The notes beneath the pieces are model-generated. The model was not told where the DNA came from and searched no databases. It saw nothing but the letters and a program-made list of their open reading frames with translations. A stretch of DNA of 64,000 nt from Bacteroidetes bacterium GWF2_33_38 (GTDB taxonomy: Bacteria; Bacteroidota; Bacteroidia; Bacteroidales; GWF2-33-38), in assembly GCA_001769505.1 (NCBI GenBank), contig MEOF01000065.1:25173-89172 (forward strand). The letters are read 5' to 3'. The position numbers and the translations under genes were made by a program. This document shows positions 55,563-63,919 of the stretch, in pieces. Every line of letters starts with the position of its first letter. Positions within the stretch are counted from its first letter, which is position 1.

Positions 55563-56432
55563 TTACTCGCTTGGTTCAATGTGAACGATAATTTGTCCGA
55601 TTTGAACGATTTCTTTTTTTAAAGCATCGTTTAGTCGATGAGAAATTTCATGACCCATTTTTACCGAAATAGTTGCATCAACTATGGCGTGTAAATCAAC
55701 AAGATATTTCATTCCGGCTTTACGAACATAACATTTTTCGGTTCCTTTAACTCCTTCAACAGTAAGAGCAACTCTACGAATTTCATTTATGATATCGTCA
55801 TATAATTGTTCGTCCATAATTTCGCCAAGTGCCGGTCTGAAAATTAAAAAGCTATTGTATAAAATAAACGCAGATGCAAATAATGCAGCCCAATCATCGG
55901 CGGATTCATAGCCATCCCCGAAAAATAAAGCAATTGAAATCCCAATGAATGCAGTAACCGAAGTAATAGCATCGCTTCTATGATGCCAAGCATCAGCTTT
56001 TAGCGACGAACTATGTGTCTCGATACTTTTTCGAATTACAATTTGGTACGAAATTTCTTTCCAAATGATTATTGCACCAAGCACGAAAAGAGTATATGGC
56101 TCTGGTAACTCGTGTGATGTTCCAATATTTTTAATGCTTTCATAAGCAATTATGGTTGCCGAAATAATCAAAAAGCCAACGACGAGAAATGTTATCAGAG
56201 GTTCTGCTCGCCCATGTCCATAAGGGTGATTTTTATCGGCGGGTTTGTTCGAATATTTTAATCCAAATAAAACCAATAAAGAAGCAAAAATATCTGTTGT
56301 CGATTCAATTGCGTCAGCAATCAAAGCATACGAATTTCCAAAATAACCTGTAACTCCCTTGATTATAGCCAAGCATGTATTTCCTACTATACTGAAATAG
56401 GTCGTTCGTACGGCTTTTTCTGCATTATCCAT
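55563..56432 (-). CDS. Cation diffusion facilitator transporter
   Basis: This 289-residue inner-membrane exporter of divalent metals has about six helices. The zinc-site pattern is DAIESTTD (helix 2) and DAWHHRSDAITS (helix 5), plus the NHPYGHGRAEPL loop after helix 2. A C-terminal cytosolic domain of about 80 residues ends IVHIEPSE. The metal could be Zn, Fe or Mn. It lies 15 bases downstream of the EF-hand gene and may share its transcript. The adjacent 200-base gap up to 55359 holds only the sia promoter. Confidence 0.93.
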   Translation of the reverse strand: MDNAEKAVRTTYFSIVGNTCLAIIKGVTGYFGNSYALIADAIESTTDIFASLLVLFGLKYSNKPADKNHPYGHGRAEPLITFLVVGFLIISATIIAYESIKNIGTSHELPEPYTLFVLGAIIIWKEISYQIVIRKSIETHSSSLKADAWHHRSDAITSVTAFIGISIALFFGDGYESADDWAALFASAFILYNSFLIFRPALGEIMDEQLYDDIINEIRRVALTVEGVKGTEKCYVRKAGMKYLVDLHAIVDATISVKMGHEISHRLNDALKKEIVQIGQIIVHIEPSE

Positions 56433-56447
56433 TGGCTTAAAAATGAA

Positions 56448-58667
56448 TTATTTGTTTATCAAATGTAATAAAAAACTACAGTTTATCCAATTGTATTTGC
56501 ACGCATAATAGAACAAAAATCCAAACACAATTGCCGAAACCAAAATCACAGGAATATACGGAAAATTCTTTTCTGAATATGGATCTTTCAAGTTTCGTTC
56601 AGCATTTAATGGCAAAGTTGCAACCGAAGTTAACGTTCGTCCAAAAACAATATTTACAACCGCACGAGCATTAATTGCCCATCCATTTGCATCTAAAATT
56701 GGAGCTAAATTTCGTTTTCGGAGTTTTAAATATCCTAAAATCATTGCTGGACCAGAAATTGCTAACATAATACCAATAACAGCTAAAGGCATTTGCCACC
56801 ACGATAAATTAAAAAATCCCGAAAAAATTGCAACCAAAGCTGTTCCAATTGCTCCAATTGCCATTCCAATGGCTGCAAAAATACCTACAAATTTTCCAAT
56901 ATCGAATGGTGTTGGCGGAGTTGCAGGAGCAGCCGCTGGTGCCTGTTTTGAAACAGTTAACAAATCAGTTTTTTCAACTTTTGTAGCTGTGTCTTGAATT
57001 TTTGCGGAGTGCGTATCTTGAACTTCTTTATCTTTTGCAGATGCGAATTTTTCAATTTGGCTTCCAATCATTTTGTTAATTCGTCGGTATGGCGACCAAA
57101 ATGCTTGACGAATACTTACCGCATTTTCAATAATTTTCACAACAGTTGCGTCCCAATCGTTGCCATTTACATCGTAAAAAATACCATTTCGTCCAACCGA
57201 TAAATTATCGATATCACCATTGGTTAACGCAACTACGATTTGCATTTTTTCGTTTTTCTTTCGCGAAACGCAATCGCAATAAATCAAATACATTCCGCTT
57301 TGTGTGGCAATTGCACTGTGTTTTGCAATGTCTGTTACTTTTATGCACAAATCGCAGCTACGGCGGTCGATGTACAAAATTCCGGCTTGAAAAATTGCTT
57401 TCGTTTCGCGTGAGTAAAAATCGCCAAATGTTACAAAATTTTTCAAAAGTTTGTACAAATCTCTGTAATATCGAACCAATTTTTCGACTTTTGAAATCGA
57501 ATTTGCTTCGTCTTCTAAAGCTTTATCCTTTTCAATTAAATCAATAATTTCAGCTTTTTCGTTTGCCGATAAAATTTCGCGAATGCGTTCTAAACCAAGT
57601 TTTTCAACTTCAACTACGGGCTTTTGCGATGTCCAATTTTTATAAAATTCGAATTTTGCAATTATTTCGTTCCAATCTTTTTCGGTTAAATTCGATTTGT
57701 TTTTGAAAACAAAATCGACAACCAAAGTTTTGAAATTTTCGATATCGTTTTCCCAAGCAGGATTTATGCCCGAAACCAACGAAAGCGGACGATTTTCGCC
57801 AATAAAAGCCAACGGAAATGCCGAAATTTCGTCGTTGCACGAAACCAAATTTTTTGCCGAAATGTTTTCGTACAAACTCAAATTCATATTCAAAATTTCT
57901 GCCGAACGTTGGTCGAATTGAGCCAAACGACAACGCAAAAAATAATCGTCGATTTTAATTTTAATTTTTTCGAATATTTGCATCGCTTTTTCGGTGTTTT
58001 CGCCAAAAGCAAAAATGCGTTCTTTGTCTTGTTCTGCAAGCAAAAACCAATCGGAAAAACTTTGACATTGTGCATAAAACGCATCCAAAATTTCTGTCGA
58101 AATTCCATCTTGTCCGCTTCTATCTTTTGCAGAACCAATGCACAAAATTATTTCAGAAATTAATGTTTTAATTGTTTCATTTTCTGATGTTTCGGCAGTA
58201 ATAATTCCGTCGCCATTGAATTTGGTTGAAGCAAATATTTTTTCGGTGTCGGATGTGTCTTCAACGCTAATGCAATCGCAATCGGTTTTTCCAATGTTTT
58301 GAAGAATTTGTTTTGCCGATTGAAGCAATTTTTTGCCTTCTTCGTTTTCGTCGTTTATAGACGAAAGAAACAATTTATTTTCAGATTTTAGCAAATCGTT
58401 GGGGTTTTTCAAAACCGAACCAATCCATTTTATTGCTTCTAAAATTTCGTTCACACGCAAACGACCATCGCCATCAATGTCCATCAATTCGAGTGTTTTT
58501 GCGTCCAATTCTAAACCATAAATTGGGCAACTCAAAGCTGTCCAAAGTTTTTGGTCGAGTTTGTGCAAATTCATTATATCGCTTCCGCGATCGATGCAAA
58601 CACGGTCAATTCCGCCAACACGGGCAAATTTCCAAGTGTGTTCTGATTTATTTATTATTGGTATCAT
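56448..58667 (-). CDS. Large EF-hand-containing membrane protein of unknown function
   Basis: The 739-residue protein has a canonical EF-hand calcium loop at residues 63-74 (DIDGDGRLRVNE) and a second, degenerate one near 155 (FNGDGIITAE). A long helical middle and three transmembrane helices near the C-terminus follow (about 620-645, 650-668 and 700-720). There is no signal peptide, so the 600-residue front should be cytosolic. The central segment GIFYDVNGNDWDATVVKI and the Cys-containing SCDLCIKV segment recall no family I know. Codon choice produces many long open frames on the other strand, which I consider artefacts. Confidence 0.72.
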   Translation of the reverse strand: MIPIINKSEHTWKFARVGGIDRVCIDRGSDIMNLHKLDQKLWTALSCPIYGLELDAKTLELMDIDGDGRLRVNEILEAIKWIGSVLKNPNDLLKSENKLFLSSINDENEEGKKLLQSAKQILQNIGKTDCDCISVEDTSDTEKIFASTKFNGDGIITAETSENETIKTLISEIILCIGSAKDRSGQDGISTEILDAFYAQCQSFSDWFLLAEQDKERIFAFGENTEKAMQIFEKIKIKIDDYFLRCRLAQFDQRSAEILNMNLSLYENISAKNLVSCNDEISAFPLAFIGENRPLSLVSGINPAWENDIENFKTLVVDFVFKNKSNLTEKDWNEIIAKFEFYKNWTSQKPVVEVEKLGLERIREILSANEKAEIIDLIEKDKALEDEANSISKVEKLVRYYRDLYKLLKNFVTFGDFYSRETKAIFQAGILYIDRRSCDLCIKVTDIAKHSAIATQSGMYLIYCDCVSRKKNEKMQIVVALTNGDIDNLSVGRNGIFYDVNGNDWDATVVKIIENAVSIRQAFWSPYRRINKMIGSQIEKFASAKDKEVQDTHSAKIQDTATKVEKTDLLTVSKQAPAAAPATPPTPFDIGKFVGIFAAIGMAIGAIGTALVAIFSGFFNLSWWQMPLAVIGIMLAISGPAMILGYLKLRKRNLAPILDANGWAINARAVVNIVFGRTLTSVATLPLNAERNLKDPYSEKNFPYIPVILVSAIVFGFLFYYACKYNWINCSFLLHLINK

Positions 58668-58675
58668 ATTAACCC

Positions 58676-58700
58676 CTCTAACTCCCCAAAGGGGAGGATT
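58676..58700. repeat. Short palindromic repeat between the EF-hand and KAP genes
   Basis: CTCCCC (58682-58687) and GGGGAG (58691-58696) form a perfect 6-bp hairpin with an AAA loop, preceded by CCCCTCTAA and followed by GATTTTAATTT. The composition resembles the CCCCTC..GAGGGG unit at 8209. It lies 3' of the KAP gene on the minus strand, but the minus-strand side has no long T run. Confidence 0.5.
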
Positions 58701-58751
58701 TTAATTTGTAATATTTTTTAACGGATGCACGAATTATTTTAATAAATATTT

Positions 58752-60083
58752 TTATGATTTAACTAAATCGGGAACTTTTTCAAAATAATCTACTAACATA
58801 AATGGATTATTTAGATTTTTATATTGTTGATGCAAATTATTATTTACAAATGTATCGTAATCAATATACTGGTTATGAACATTTTGATATCGTAAAGATT
58901 TTATATGATTACTTCCAAATAAACTACAAAATATTTTATTGTAATTTCTAAATTCTGAACCTTGTTCGCTCAATGTTCCATTATTTAAAAATCGAAAGTC
59001 TTTTTTTAAGTATTCAATAATTGAAGTTGAATATGTTTCGTCGTCTGTTTTCCCATTTTTAATAGCTAAATAATAGATTTTAAATATTTCAAATAAACTA
59101 CCTATTTTCAATCTAACAAGTTCAAGGATTACCAAATCACGTTCAAATACAATTCCTTTTAAATACATTTGAGTAAATCGAAAACTATTTATAAATCTTT
59201 TTATATCACGAGGAGTGTGAAAATATTGTTCAATAATTAATTTAAAAATAGGGTCTTTGCTTAAATCTATATCGGTTGTTAATTTTAAATGTTTTACTGC
59301 ATATTTTAATAAAGCATCTGATTTTATTTCAGGAATTCGTATCGGAATTTGAATTATTTTTTCTAAAAATGCTTTTCCATCTTCTGTAGTTCCATCAACA
59401 TAATTTTCTTTTATCGATTTTGCAACCATATCAAAATCAAAAGCCATAACGTAAATTACGTGATTAAAACTTGCAATTAATCGTATGGTTTTTAAAAGAA
59501 TATGAACTTCGTGTTTACTTAATCTATCAACATCATCAATAAATATAACTAATGGTTTTGCTTTATTGGAAAGTAATTTATCAATTTTTTCTTTACAATA
59601 ATACGCAGACGAATTTTCTTTATTATAATCTACAACTGCTTTAGTAAATTTTCCTACACTTGGTGTAACAACAGATATTATTGATTGATATTGTTTTAAT
59701 AAATCGACAAACTCCTTTTCAAACTTTTTTACAATTCCTGAATTTTCTAATATAAGCTCAAATAACGAATGAATTAATTTTTCTTCTGAACCATACATCC
59801 ATGGATTAAAATAAACAGATTTTATTTTTCTATTGTTAAGGTTTTCATCTAAAAGATTTATAATACTTGATTTTCCAAAACCCCAAGAACCATAAATCCC
59901 AACAATCATATTTTCTCGAACATCCTTAAATTCTTTTATTTTTTTCGCATTTACATCTGTTGTTTGGCTTTCAATTACATCAGCAATTGCATCAACAAAA
60001 CTTGCTCTATCAAATTCATCTTGTTCAATAGATAAAATTGATTTGTCGCTTAATAAATCGATTTTTTTCTTCATCCTTTTCAA
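58752..60083 (-). CDS. KAP-family P-loop NTPase
   Basis: The 443-residue protein has Walker A GIYGSWGFGKSS (about residues 62-73), Walker B PLVIFIDDVDRLS, the sensor-like VIYVMAFDFD and the YFHTPRDIKRFINSF motif, the standard KAP P-loop set. KAP NTPases are often membrane-linked and several occur in phage-defence or signalling loci. This one lacks the two inserted transmembrane helices of the family's membrane type. A -7 match on the minus strand (TACATTTG, 60219-60212) lies 129 bases upstream without a clear -33. No partner gene is evident. Confidence 0.85.
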   Translation of the reverse strand: MKRMKKKIDLLSDKSILSIEQDEFDRASFVDAIADVIESQTTDVNAKKIKEFKDVRENMIVGIYGSWGFGKSSIINLLDENLNNRKIKSVYFNPWMYGSEEKLIHSLFELILENSGIVKKFEKEFVDLLKQYQSIISVVTPSVGKFTKAVVDYNKENSSAYYCKEKIDKLLSNKAKPLVIFIDDVDRLSKHEVHILLKTIRLIASFNHVIYVMAFDFDMVAKSIKENYVDGTTEDGKAFLEKIIQIPIRIPEIKSDALLKYAVKHLKLTTDIDLSKDPIFKLIIEQYFHTPRDIKRFINSFRFTQMYLKGIVFERDLVILELVRLKIGSLFEIFKIYYLAIKNGKTDDETYSTSIIEYLKKDFRFLNNGTLSEQGSEFRNYNKIFCSLFGSNHIKSLRYQNVHNQYIDYDTFVNNNLHQQYKNLNNPFMLVDYFEKVPDLVKS

Positions 60084-60279
60084 TTTTTAAGATTGCTTCG
60101 TTGCACTCGCAATGACGATTTCAATCAGTGTAATCCATTAATCAGTAAAATCTGTATTTCGACTTCGCTCAATAACCTTGGTTCAGACATTCTTCAATAA
60201 ATTACCAACTACAAATGTAGTTTTTAAAAGATAAAAATTAAATATTTTGTTTGTGGATTTTTGGGTTGAGGCTTGTATA

Positions 60280-60322
60280 AAAACTAAACCTCCAAGTTTT
60301 TAAAATTTGGAGGTTTAGTTTT
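60280..60322 (-). terminator. Strong hairpin downstream of the T9SS-domain gene
   Basis: AAAACTAAACCTCCAA (60280-60295) and its exact complement (60307-60322) form a 16-bp stem with an 11-base loop. A T run follows on the minus strand, 28 bases after the end of the T9SS gene. The symmetric A/T ends could terminate both ways. Between this and the KAP start (60084-60279) there is a TTGCACTCGCAATGACG-type fragment near 60105 that looks like another dispersed repeat. Confidence 0.85.
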
Positions 60323-60350
60323 TGAATCAACTCGGTTTTTATAAATGAAA

Positions 60351-61430
60351 TTAATTTATAATGAACAACTTGTCGCGTTTAATAAGTTGATTTTTTGAAT
60401 CGTAAATTTGATAAATATATGTTCCGTTTGCTAATTGAATGTTCAATTTGAAATTCTTGCTATTTATGCTGATTTCGTTTACAAATCGTCCTTCAATTGA
60501 ATAGATTATTATTTTCGAAATATCTACATCTGACATTAATTGAATTTCGCCATTAGAAGGATTTGGAAATACTTTTACATGATTTTCTAATTTTATTTCC
60601 TTACATGCTACTAATAACAATGGGTCGTATTTGTACTTTGTTTCAATTACAGTGTCGTTTTCTACAGTCATTTCTAAAAGAGGGTAGCCTGTGTCATTAG
60701 CAATCCAAGAATACTCAAACGAAGTATCGACCGTTGTTTGAACATCCATCCAATAATCGATTGGTATGGGTATAGGCCCAATCCAAGTTGTGTCTAAAAC
60801 GTGTGCTTTAATTTCGGTGATATCTAAATTCATTGTTTCCATTCGTAAAACTTCAGCACTATCGAGAGGCGTTTTTAAAACTCCCCATCCGTCAACTGTA
60901 TTATACGCTTCGTTCGAAACAATCATTCGAACAGAATCTACATAAAAACCGCTGTATTCTTGACCATAAAATGCAGTAGAGTCAATCAATAAATTAGAGT
61001 CGTCAAACACAGTTAAATAGTTCAACGGGAAAATGAATTTTCGCATGCTTGTGTGAATTTTCAGCGTATCGCCTAAAACGGTAACAACTCCAACAATTGT
61101 AAATGCATCAACATCAGAAACAATATAGCCATAACTTATATCGCTCGACGACATACACAAGTTTGCTTCGGGAAAAGTGCCATAATACGGCGAGAGCAAC
61201 GGATCGTAAAAAATTACGGAGTCAATCGTTGTAAATGGCAAATTTGAATAATCCCACAATATATTTTCGCCCGAATCGCCGACCGATAAACTGGTATCGA
61301 TTACATTGCTGACTGCTTGCACAAAAAAATCTCCCGACAAGGGCATATCGTTAGATGTAATCGTTATTTGAGATTTTGCAATTGCTCCAAATGTCATAAA
61401 AATGGAGATAAAAAGTAAAAGTTTTTTCAT
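60351..61430 (-). CDS. Secreted protein with T9SS type A sorting domain
   Basis: The protein (359 residues from the preferred start) begins MKKLLLFISIFMTFGAIAKS, a good signal peptide. The frame extends 15 codons further upstream to 61475, but that would bury the signal, so 61430 is chosen. The body contains many Asp/Thr/Ser beta strands without a recognised domain. The last 75 residues are the sorting domain: VKVFPNPSNGEIQLMS, IIYSIEGRFV, LANGTYIYQIYD and the basic end LIKRDKLFIIN. It should be carried to the surface by type IX secretion. The T9SS machinery genes are not in this window. Confidence 0.85.
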   Translation of the reverse strand: MKKLLLFISIFMTFGAIAKSQITITSNDMPLSGDFFVQAVSNVIDTSLSVGDSGENILWDYSNLPFTTIDSVIFYDPLLSPYYGTFPEANLCMSSSDISYGYIVSDVDAFTIVGVVTVLGDTLKIHTSMRKFIFPLNYLTVFDDSNLLIDSTAFYGQEYSGFYVDSVRMIVSNEAYNTVDGWGVLKTPLDSAEVLRMETMNLDITEIKAHVLDTTWIGPIPIPIDYWMDVQTTVDTSFEYSWIANDTGYPLLEMTVENDTVIETKYKYDPLLLVACKEIKLENHVKVFPNPSNGEIQLMSDVDISKIIIYSIEGRFVNEISINSKNFKLNIQLANGTYIYQIYDSKNQLIKRDKLFIIN

Positions 61431-61574
61431 AAATGTTGATTTTAAATAATTACATAAAATTAAACTATTTAGCATAGATTAAAAAAAAATATTTTAAAAA
61501 GAATTCATAAGTGTTAATGAATACGGATTTGTTGATTAAAACTGCACAAAAAAAGGTTATAGAGCCTGATGGAA

Positions 61575-62651
61575 TTATTTCTTTTTATCAATTGAAATGT
61601 ATATTGTTCCTCTATTTTTACCAATTGAATTTATCATTTTCTCAGTTTTTAGGTATTGCAAATCCTTCTTAATCGTGTTTGTCGAAATATCAGGAAATCC
61701 TTTTGAAATATCAACAAGTTTAATTGGCTGATTATCATCAATAAATTTCTTTATTACTTTCTGTCTATCATTTAAATAGCCTCCTCTACTTTTAAAAACC
61801 TCATATTTTTGTTCCAGTCTCTGAATCAAAGCCACTAATGATTGTAAAAAAAACAAAATCCAAGCATTTATCTTTTCATTATCAGAATATCTATCTTTTT
61901 GACCATCCATTAGAGCCTCATAATATTTCTTTTTTTTCTGCTCTATCAAGTTTTCAAATGAAACATATGAAATGAATTGATAATCTTGTTTTAGCAATAA
62001 ATATGTTGTAGCAAGTCTTGATAAACGCCCATTACCATCTTGAAAAGGATGAATTGACAAAAATTCATATATAAACAATCCTATTACTATTAGAGGATGA
62101 ATTTCCTCGTTTTTTAATTGTTCGTTTGTCCAATTCAATAAATTATTCATCTCGATTTCGACAAGATGAGGCTCAGTTGTATTATAAATAACTCTTTGAG
62201 TACCATCGGGATAATTTGCAACGACTTTATTTGGAAGATTTTTATATTTACCTCTATGTCGATTATCTTTATCGCTATACTTTAATAGTCGTTGATGTAA
62301 TTGTTGTACATAATTTTGAGTTAATTCTATTTCTTGAAAACTTTCATATATCAATTCTAAAACCTCAAAATAACCAACAACTTCTTGTTCATCACGAGTT
62401 TTTAGGTTTGTTATTTTCAAATTATCTAACAAATCTTTAACCTCAGCATTAGTTAATTGAGCACCTTCAATTCGTGTAGAAGAACCAATGCTTTCAATTG
62501 TAGCAATTTTTCGAAGTTCTTTTAAATATACATTCTCTCTTTGCTCAACAATATTCCATTTGCCTTTAAAAGAATCAATAAAGCTTATGTATTTAATTAT
62601 AAGTTGATTGGTTTTGAAATCAAAATTTATTTTCGATTGAAATATATCCAT
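61575..62651 (-). CDS. Fic-domain AMP-transferase-type protein with C-terminal winged helix
   Basis: The 358-residue protein has an N-terminal Fic_N-like region with the self-inhibitory SxxxEG motif (STRIEG, Glu62), so it is a class II Fic protein that blocks itself. The catalytic motif HPFQDGNGRLSR begins at His201 and is complete, so transfer of AMP or a similar nucleotide group to a target is expected. The last 80 residues form a winged-helix-like part (DISTNTIKKDLQYLKTE), hinting at DNA binding or autoregulation. The target is unknown. A -7 match on the minus strand (TATATTTG, plus 62676-62683) and three 11-base-spaced repeats lie upstream. Confidence 0.9.
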   Translation of the reverse strand: MDIFQSKINFDFKTNQLIIKYISFIDSFKGKWNIVEQRENVYLKELRKIATIESIGSSTRIEGAQLTNAEVKDLLDNLKITNLKTRDEQEVVGYFEVLELIYESFQEIELTQNYVQQLHQRLLKYSDKDNRHRGKYKNLPNKVVANYPDGTQRVIYNTTEPHLVEIEMNNLLNWTNEQLKNEEIHPLIVIGLFIYEFLSIHPFQDGNGRLSRLATTYLLLKQDYQFISYVSFENLIEQKKKKYYEALMDGQKDRYSDNEKINAWILFFLQSLVALIQRLEQKYEVFKSRGGYLNDRQKVIKKFIDDNQPIKLVDISKGFPDISTNTIKKDLQYLKTEKMINSIGKNRGTIYISIDKKK

Positions 62652-62675
62652 AACGTATCTGTATCTTATCTATTA

Positions 62676-62725
62676 CAAATATAGAAATTTAATTTAAATA
62701 TCCATATTGTATCCGATAAATATCC
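62676..62725 (-). promoter_or_regulatory. Fic gene promoter with three 11-base-spaced TATCC repeats
   Basis: The -7 element TATATTTG (minus strand) is at 62676-62683. TATCC (GGATA on the minus strand) occurs at 62699-62703, 62710-62714 and 62721-62725, exactly 11 bases apart, covering the -33 region and upstream. No TTTG is present at -33, so an activator bound at the repeats may replace it. The gene-free stretch from here to 63029 otherwise holds only the repeat at 62941. Confidence 0.5.
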
Positions 62726-62940
62726 GCAGTGTCGTTTTTTTATGTCTAATGTTTAAAACGATGATTCTTTTTAAATTCAAATAACTTTGATAAATGAGTA
62801 TAAAACGAGATGTATTTTTTCTTTAGGGGGCAAGTTGCACAAAGTCCAATTTCATGAATAACAATTATGCTTGAAAGGTAGAAAAAACGGAATTACATTT
62901 CTTTACTCGAATGACACAAACAAATTTCTCCACAATTTAA

Positions 62941-63004
62941 CGAACCGCTCCTATAAATCGGAGAGGTGAACACCGTCGTAATTTACTGGCGGAGCCATCT
63001 CTCG
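62941..63004. repeat. Dispersed repeat, copy 1 (CGAACCGCTCC..GGCGGAGCCATCTC type)
   Basis: This unit shares CGAACCGCTCC, ATAAATCGGAG, GGTG, CCGTC, AATTTA, and TGGCGGAGCCATCTC with 63850-63919 in the same order. The CTCC..GGAG arms can form a hairpin. It flanks one side of the HigBA-like pair; copy 2 flanks the other. Confidence 0.65.
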
Positions 63005-63029
63005 ACTAGCACATGTTCATGTTGTTAAT

Positions 63030-63338
63030 CTAGAATGTCAGTGTCAATTTTAAGTGCCCACCTAGTCCTTGTTGAATTATTTTCATTAATGTGGAAAGTC
63101 TAATATCACTAGCGTTGTTCTCGATGCGTGAAATATATGATTTATTAGTTCCGCATTTTTCAGCAAGTTCTTCTTGAGTCATCCCGAGTTTTAACCTTGC
63201 TTCTTCAAGAAGAACACCAAGTCTAAAAGCTTCAAATTCTTGTTCCCATCCTTCACGGTTTTTAGCTCCTCGTTTACCATATTTTTTGTCGAGGATTTCA
63301 TCCAATGATGTGAGATTTTTATTTGCTTTATTTTTCAT
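63030..63338 (-). CDS. XRE-family antitoxin (HigA-like)
   Basis: The 102-residue DNA-binding protein has the helix-turn-helix [20 protein letters not shown] (about residues 51-70) followed by [19 protein letters not shown], the classic XRE pattern. The N-terminal 45 residues are basic then acidic and probably wrap the toxin. Its start overlaps the toxin's end by 11 bases, with toxin first, as in higBA. It should neutralise the toxin and repress the pair's promoter. Confidence 0.9.
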   Translation of the reverse strand: MKNKANKNLTSLDEILDKKYGKRGAKNREGWEQEFEAFRLGVLLEEARLKLGMTQEELAEKCGTNKSYISRIENNASDIRLSTLMKIIQQGLGGHLKLTLTF

Positions 63339-63666
63339 TGCTATATTCCTCCATTATTTTAAGTGCTCGTTCGATTTCTTGTTTCGGTGTTTTTTTTGTT
63401 TTCTTTTGAAATGCATTTCCGAGAACAACTAGATTTCCTTTGTCAAAGAATGAAAATATTCTATAAATGTTTCCACCAACTTCAACTCTTATTTCATATA
63501 GTCCCTTTGTGCCTTCAATATGTTTAAAGTATTTTTCAGGTACTTGTCGTGTTACTCTAATTAAATTTAATGTCCACTCGATTTTAGACTGAACATTATC
63601 AGGCTGTACAATATAAAAGTCAAGAAAATAGTTCTTATAAGCTACAACTTGTCTTACGAGATTCAT
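63328..63666 (-). CDS. RelE/HigB-type toxin (phage-derived Gp49-like family)
   Basis: The 112-residue toxin of the RelE/ParE superfamily would cut mRNA at the ribosome. Features of the Gp49-like/HigB group are [56 protein letters not shown] (read in pieces around residues 48-95), with the basic KKTKKTP segment near the end typical of these toxins. A matching antitoxin gene overlaps its 3' end. The promoter lies so close that the message is nearly leaderless. Confidence 0.9.
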   Translation of the reverse strand: MNLVRQVVAYKNYFLDFYIVQPDNVQSKIEWTLNLIRVTRQVPEKYFKHIEGTKGLYEIRVEVGGNIYRIFSFFDKGNLVVLGNAFQKKTKKTPKQEIERALKIMEEYSNEK

Positions 63667-63670
63667 AGCA

Positions 63671-63702
63671 CAAAGTTAACTGATCAGACAACATTTTACA
63701 AG
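63671..63702 (-). promoter_or_regulatory. Promoter and dyad operator of the toxin-antitoxin pair
   Basis: On the minus strand CTTG (63702-63699), 20 bases, TAACTTTG (63678-63671), a near-exact promoter. The 18-base near-palindrome GTTAACTGATCAGACAAC (63675-63692, 7 of 9 pairs) overlaps the -7 element and spacer. That placement fits repression by the XRE antitoxin. Confidence 0.6.
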
Positions 63703-63761
63703 TTTTTTCCGAATTATTTTGGGGCTCGTATTTTTTAATGCATGTTGGCATGTCGTTGTTA

Positions 63762-63794
63762 TTTTTTGCCGTTGTCGGAATCCTTTCCAGCAAC
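63762..63794. repeat. Palindromic repeat, third copy of the TTGTTGGA..TCCAACAA unit
   Basis: TTTTTTGCC followed by GTTGTCGGAATCCTTTCCAGCAAC (63771-63794, split here as GTTGTCGGA, ATCCTTTCC, AGCAAC) matches the units at 8263-8295 and 29374-29402. The arms have one mismatch. Confidence 0.55.
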
Positions 63795-63849
63795 AGACCA
63801 AAATATACTCCAAAAATTTGGTTCAAAAAGCAAAATTTTGTATGCAAAT

Positions 63850-63919
63850 CGAACCGCTCCGATAAATCGGAGTGGTGTGAGAGGTGTACTCCGTCAGAAT
63901 TTATTGGCGGAGCCATCTC
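63850..63919. repeat. Dispersed repeat, copy 2
   Basis: Same orientation and order of blocks as 62941-63004, with a perfect CTCCGAT/ATCGGAG hairpin at its left end. The 80 bases after it to the window end show nothing recognisable. Confidence 0.65.

Noticed and set aside
55389..55622. 77-residue plus-strand open frame opposite the sia promoter and the CDF gene end
   Set aside because: No recognisable features, overlaps the 3' end of the transporter gene on the other strand, and contains the minus-strand promoter region.
57146..58672. Several 60-130-residue open frames on the plus strand opposite the EF-hand gene
   Set aside because: All are antisense to one continuous 739-codon frame with an EF-hand loop and membrane helices; they have odd composition and no starts with promoters.
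63635..63916. 93-residue minus-strand open frame beginning MAPPINSDG
   Set aside because: Its first third is the translated dispersed repeat at 63850-63919 and it overlaps the toxin start and operator; no protein-like composition.
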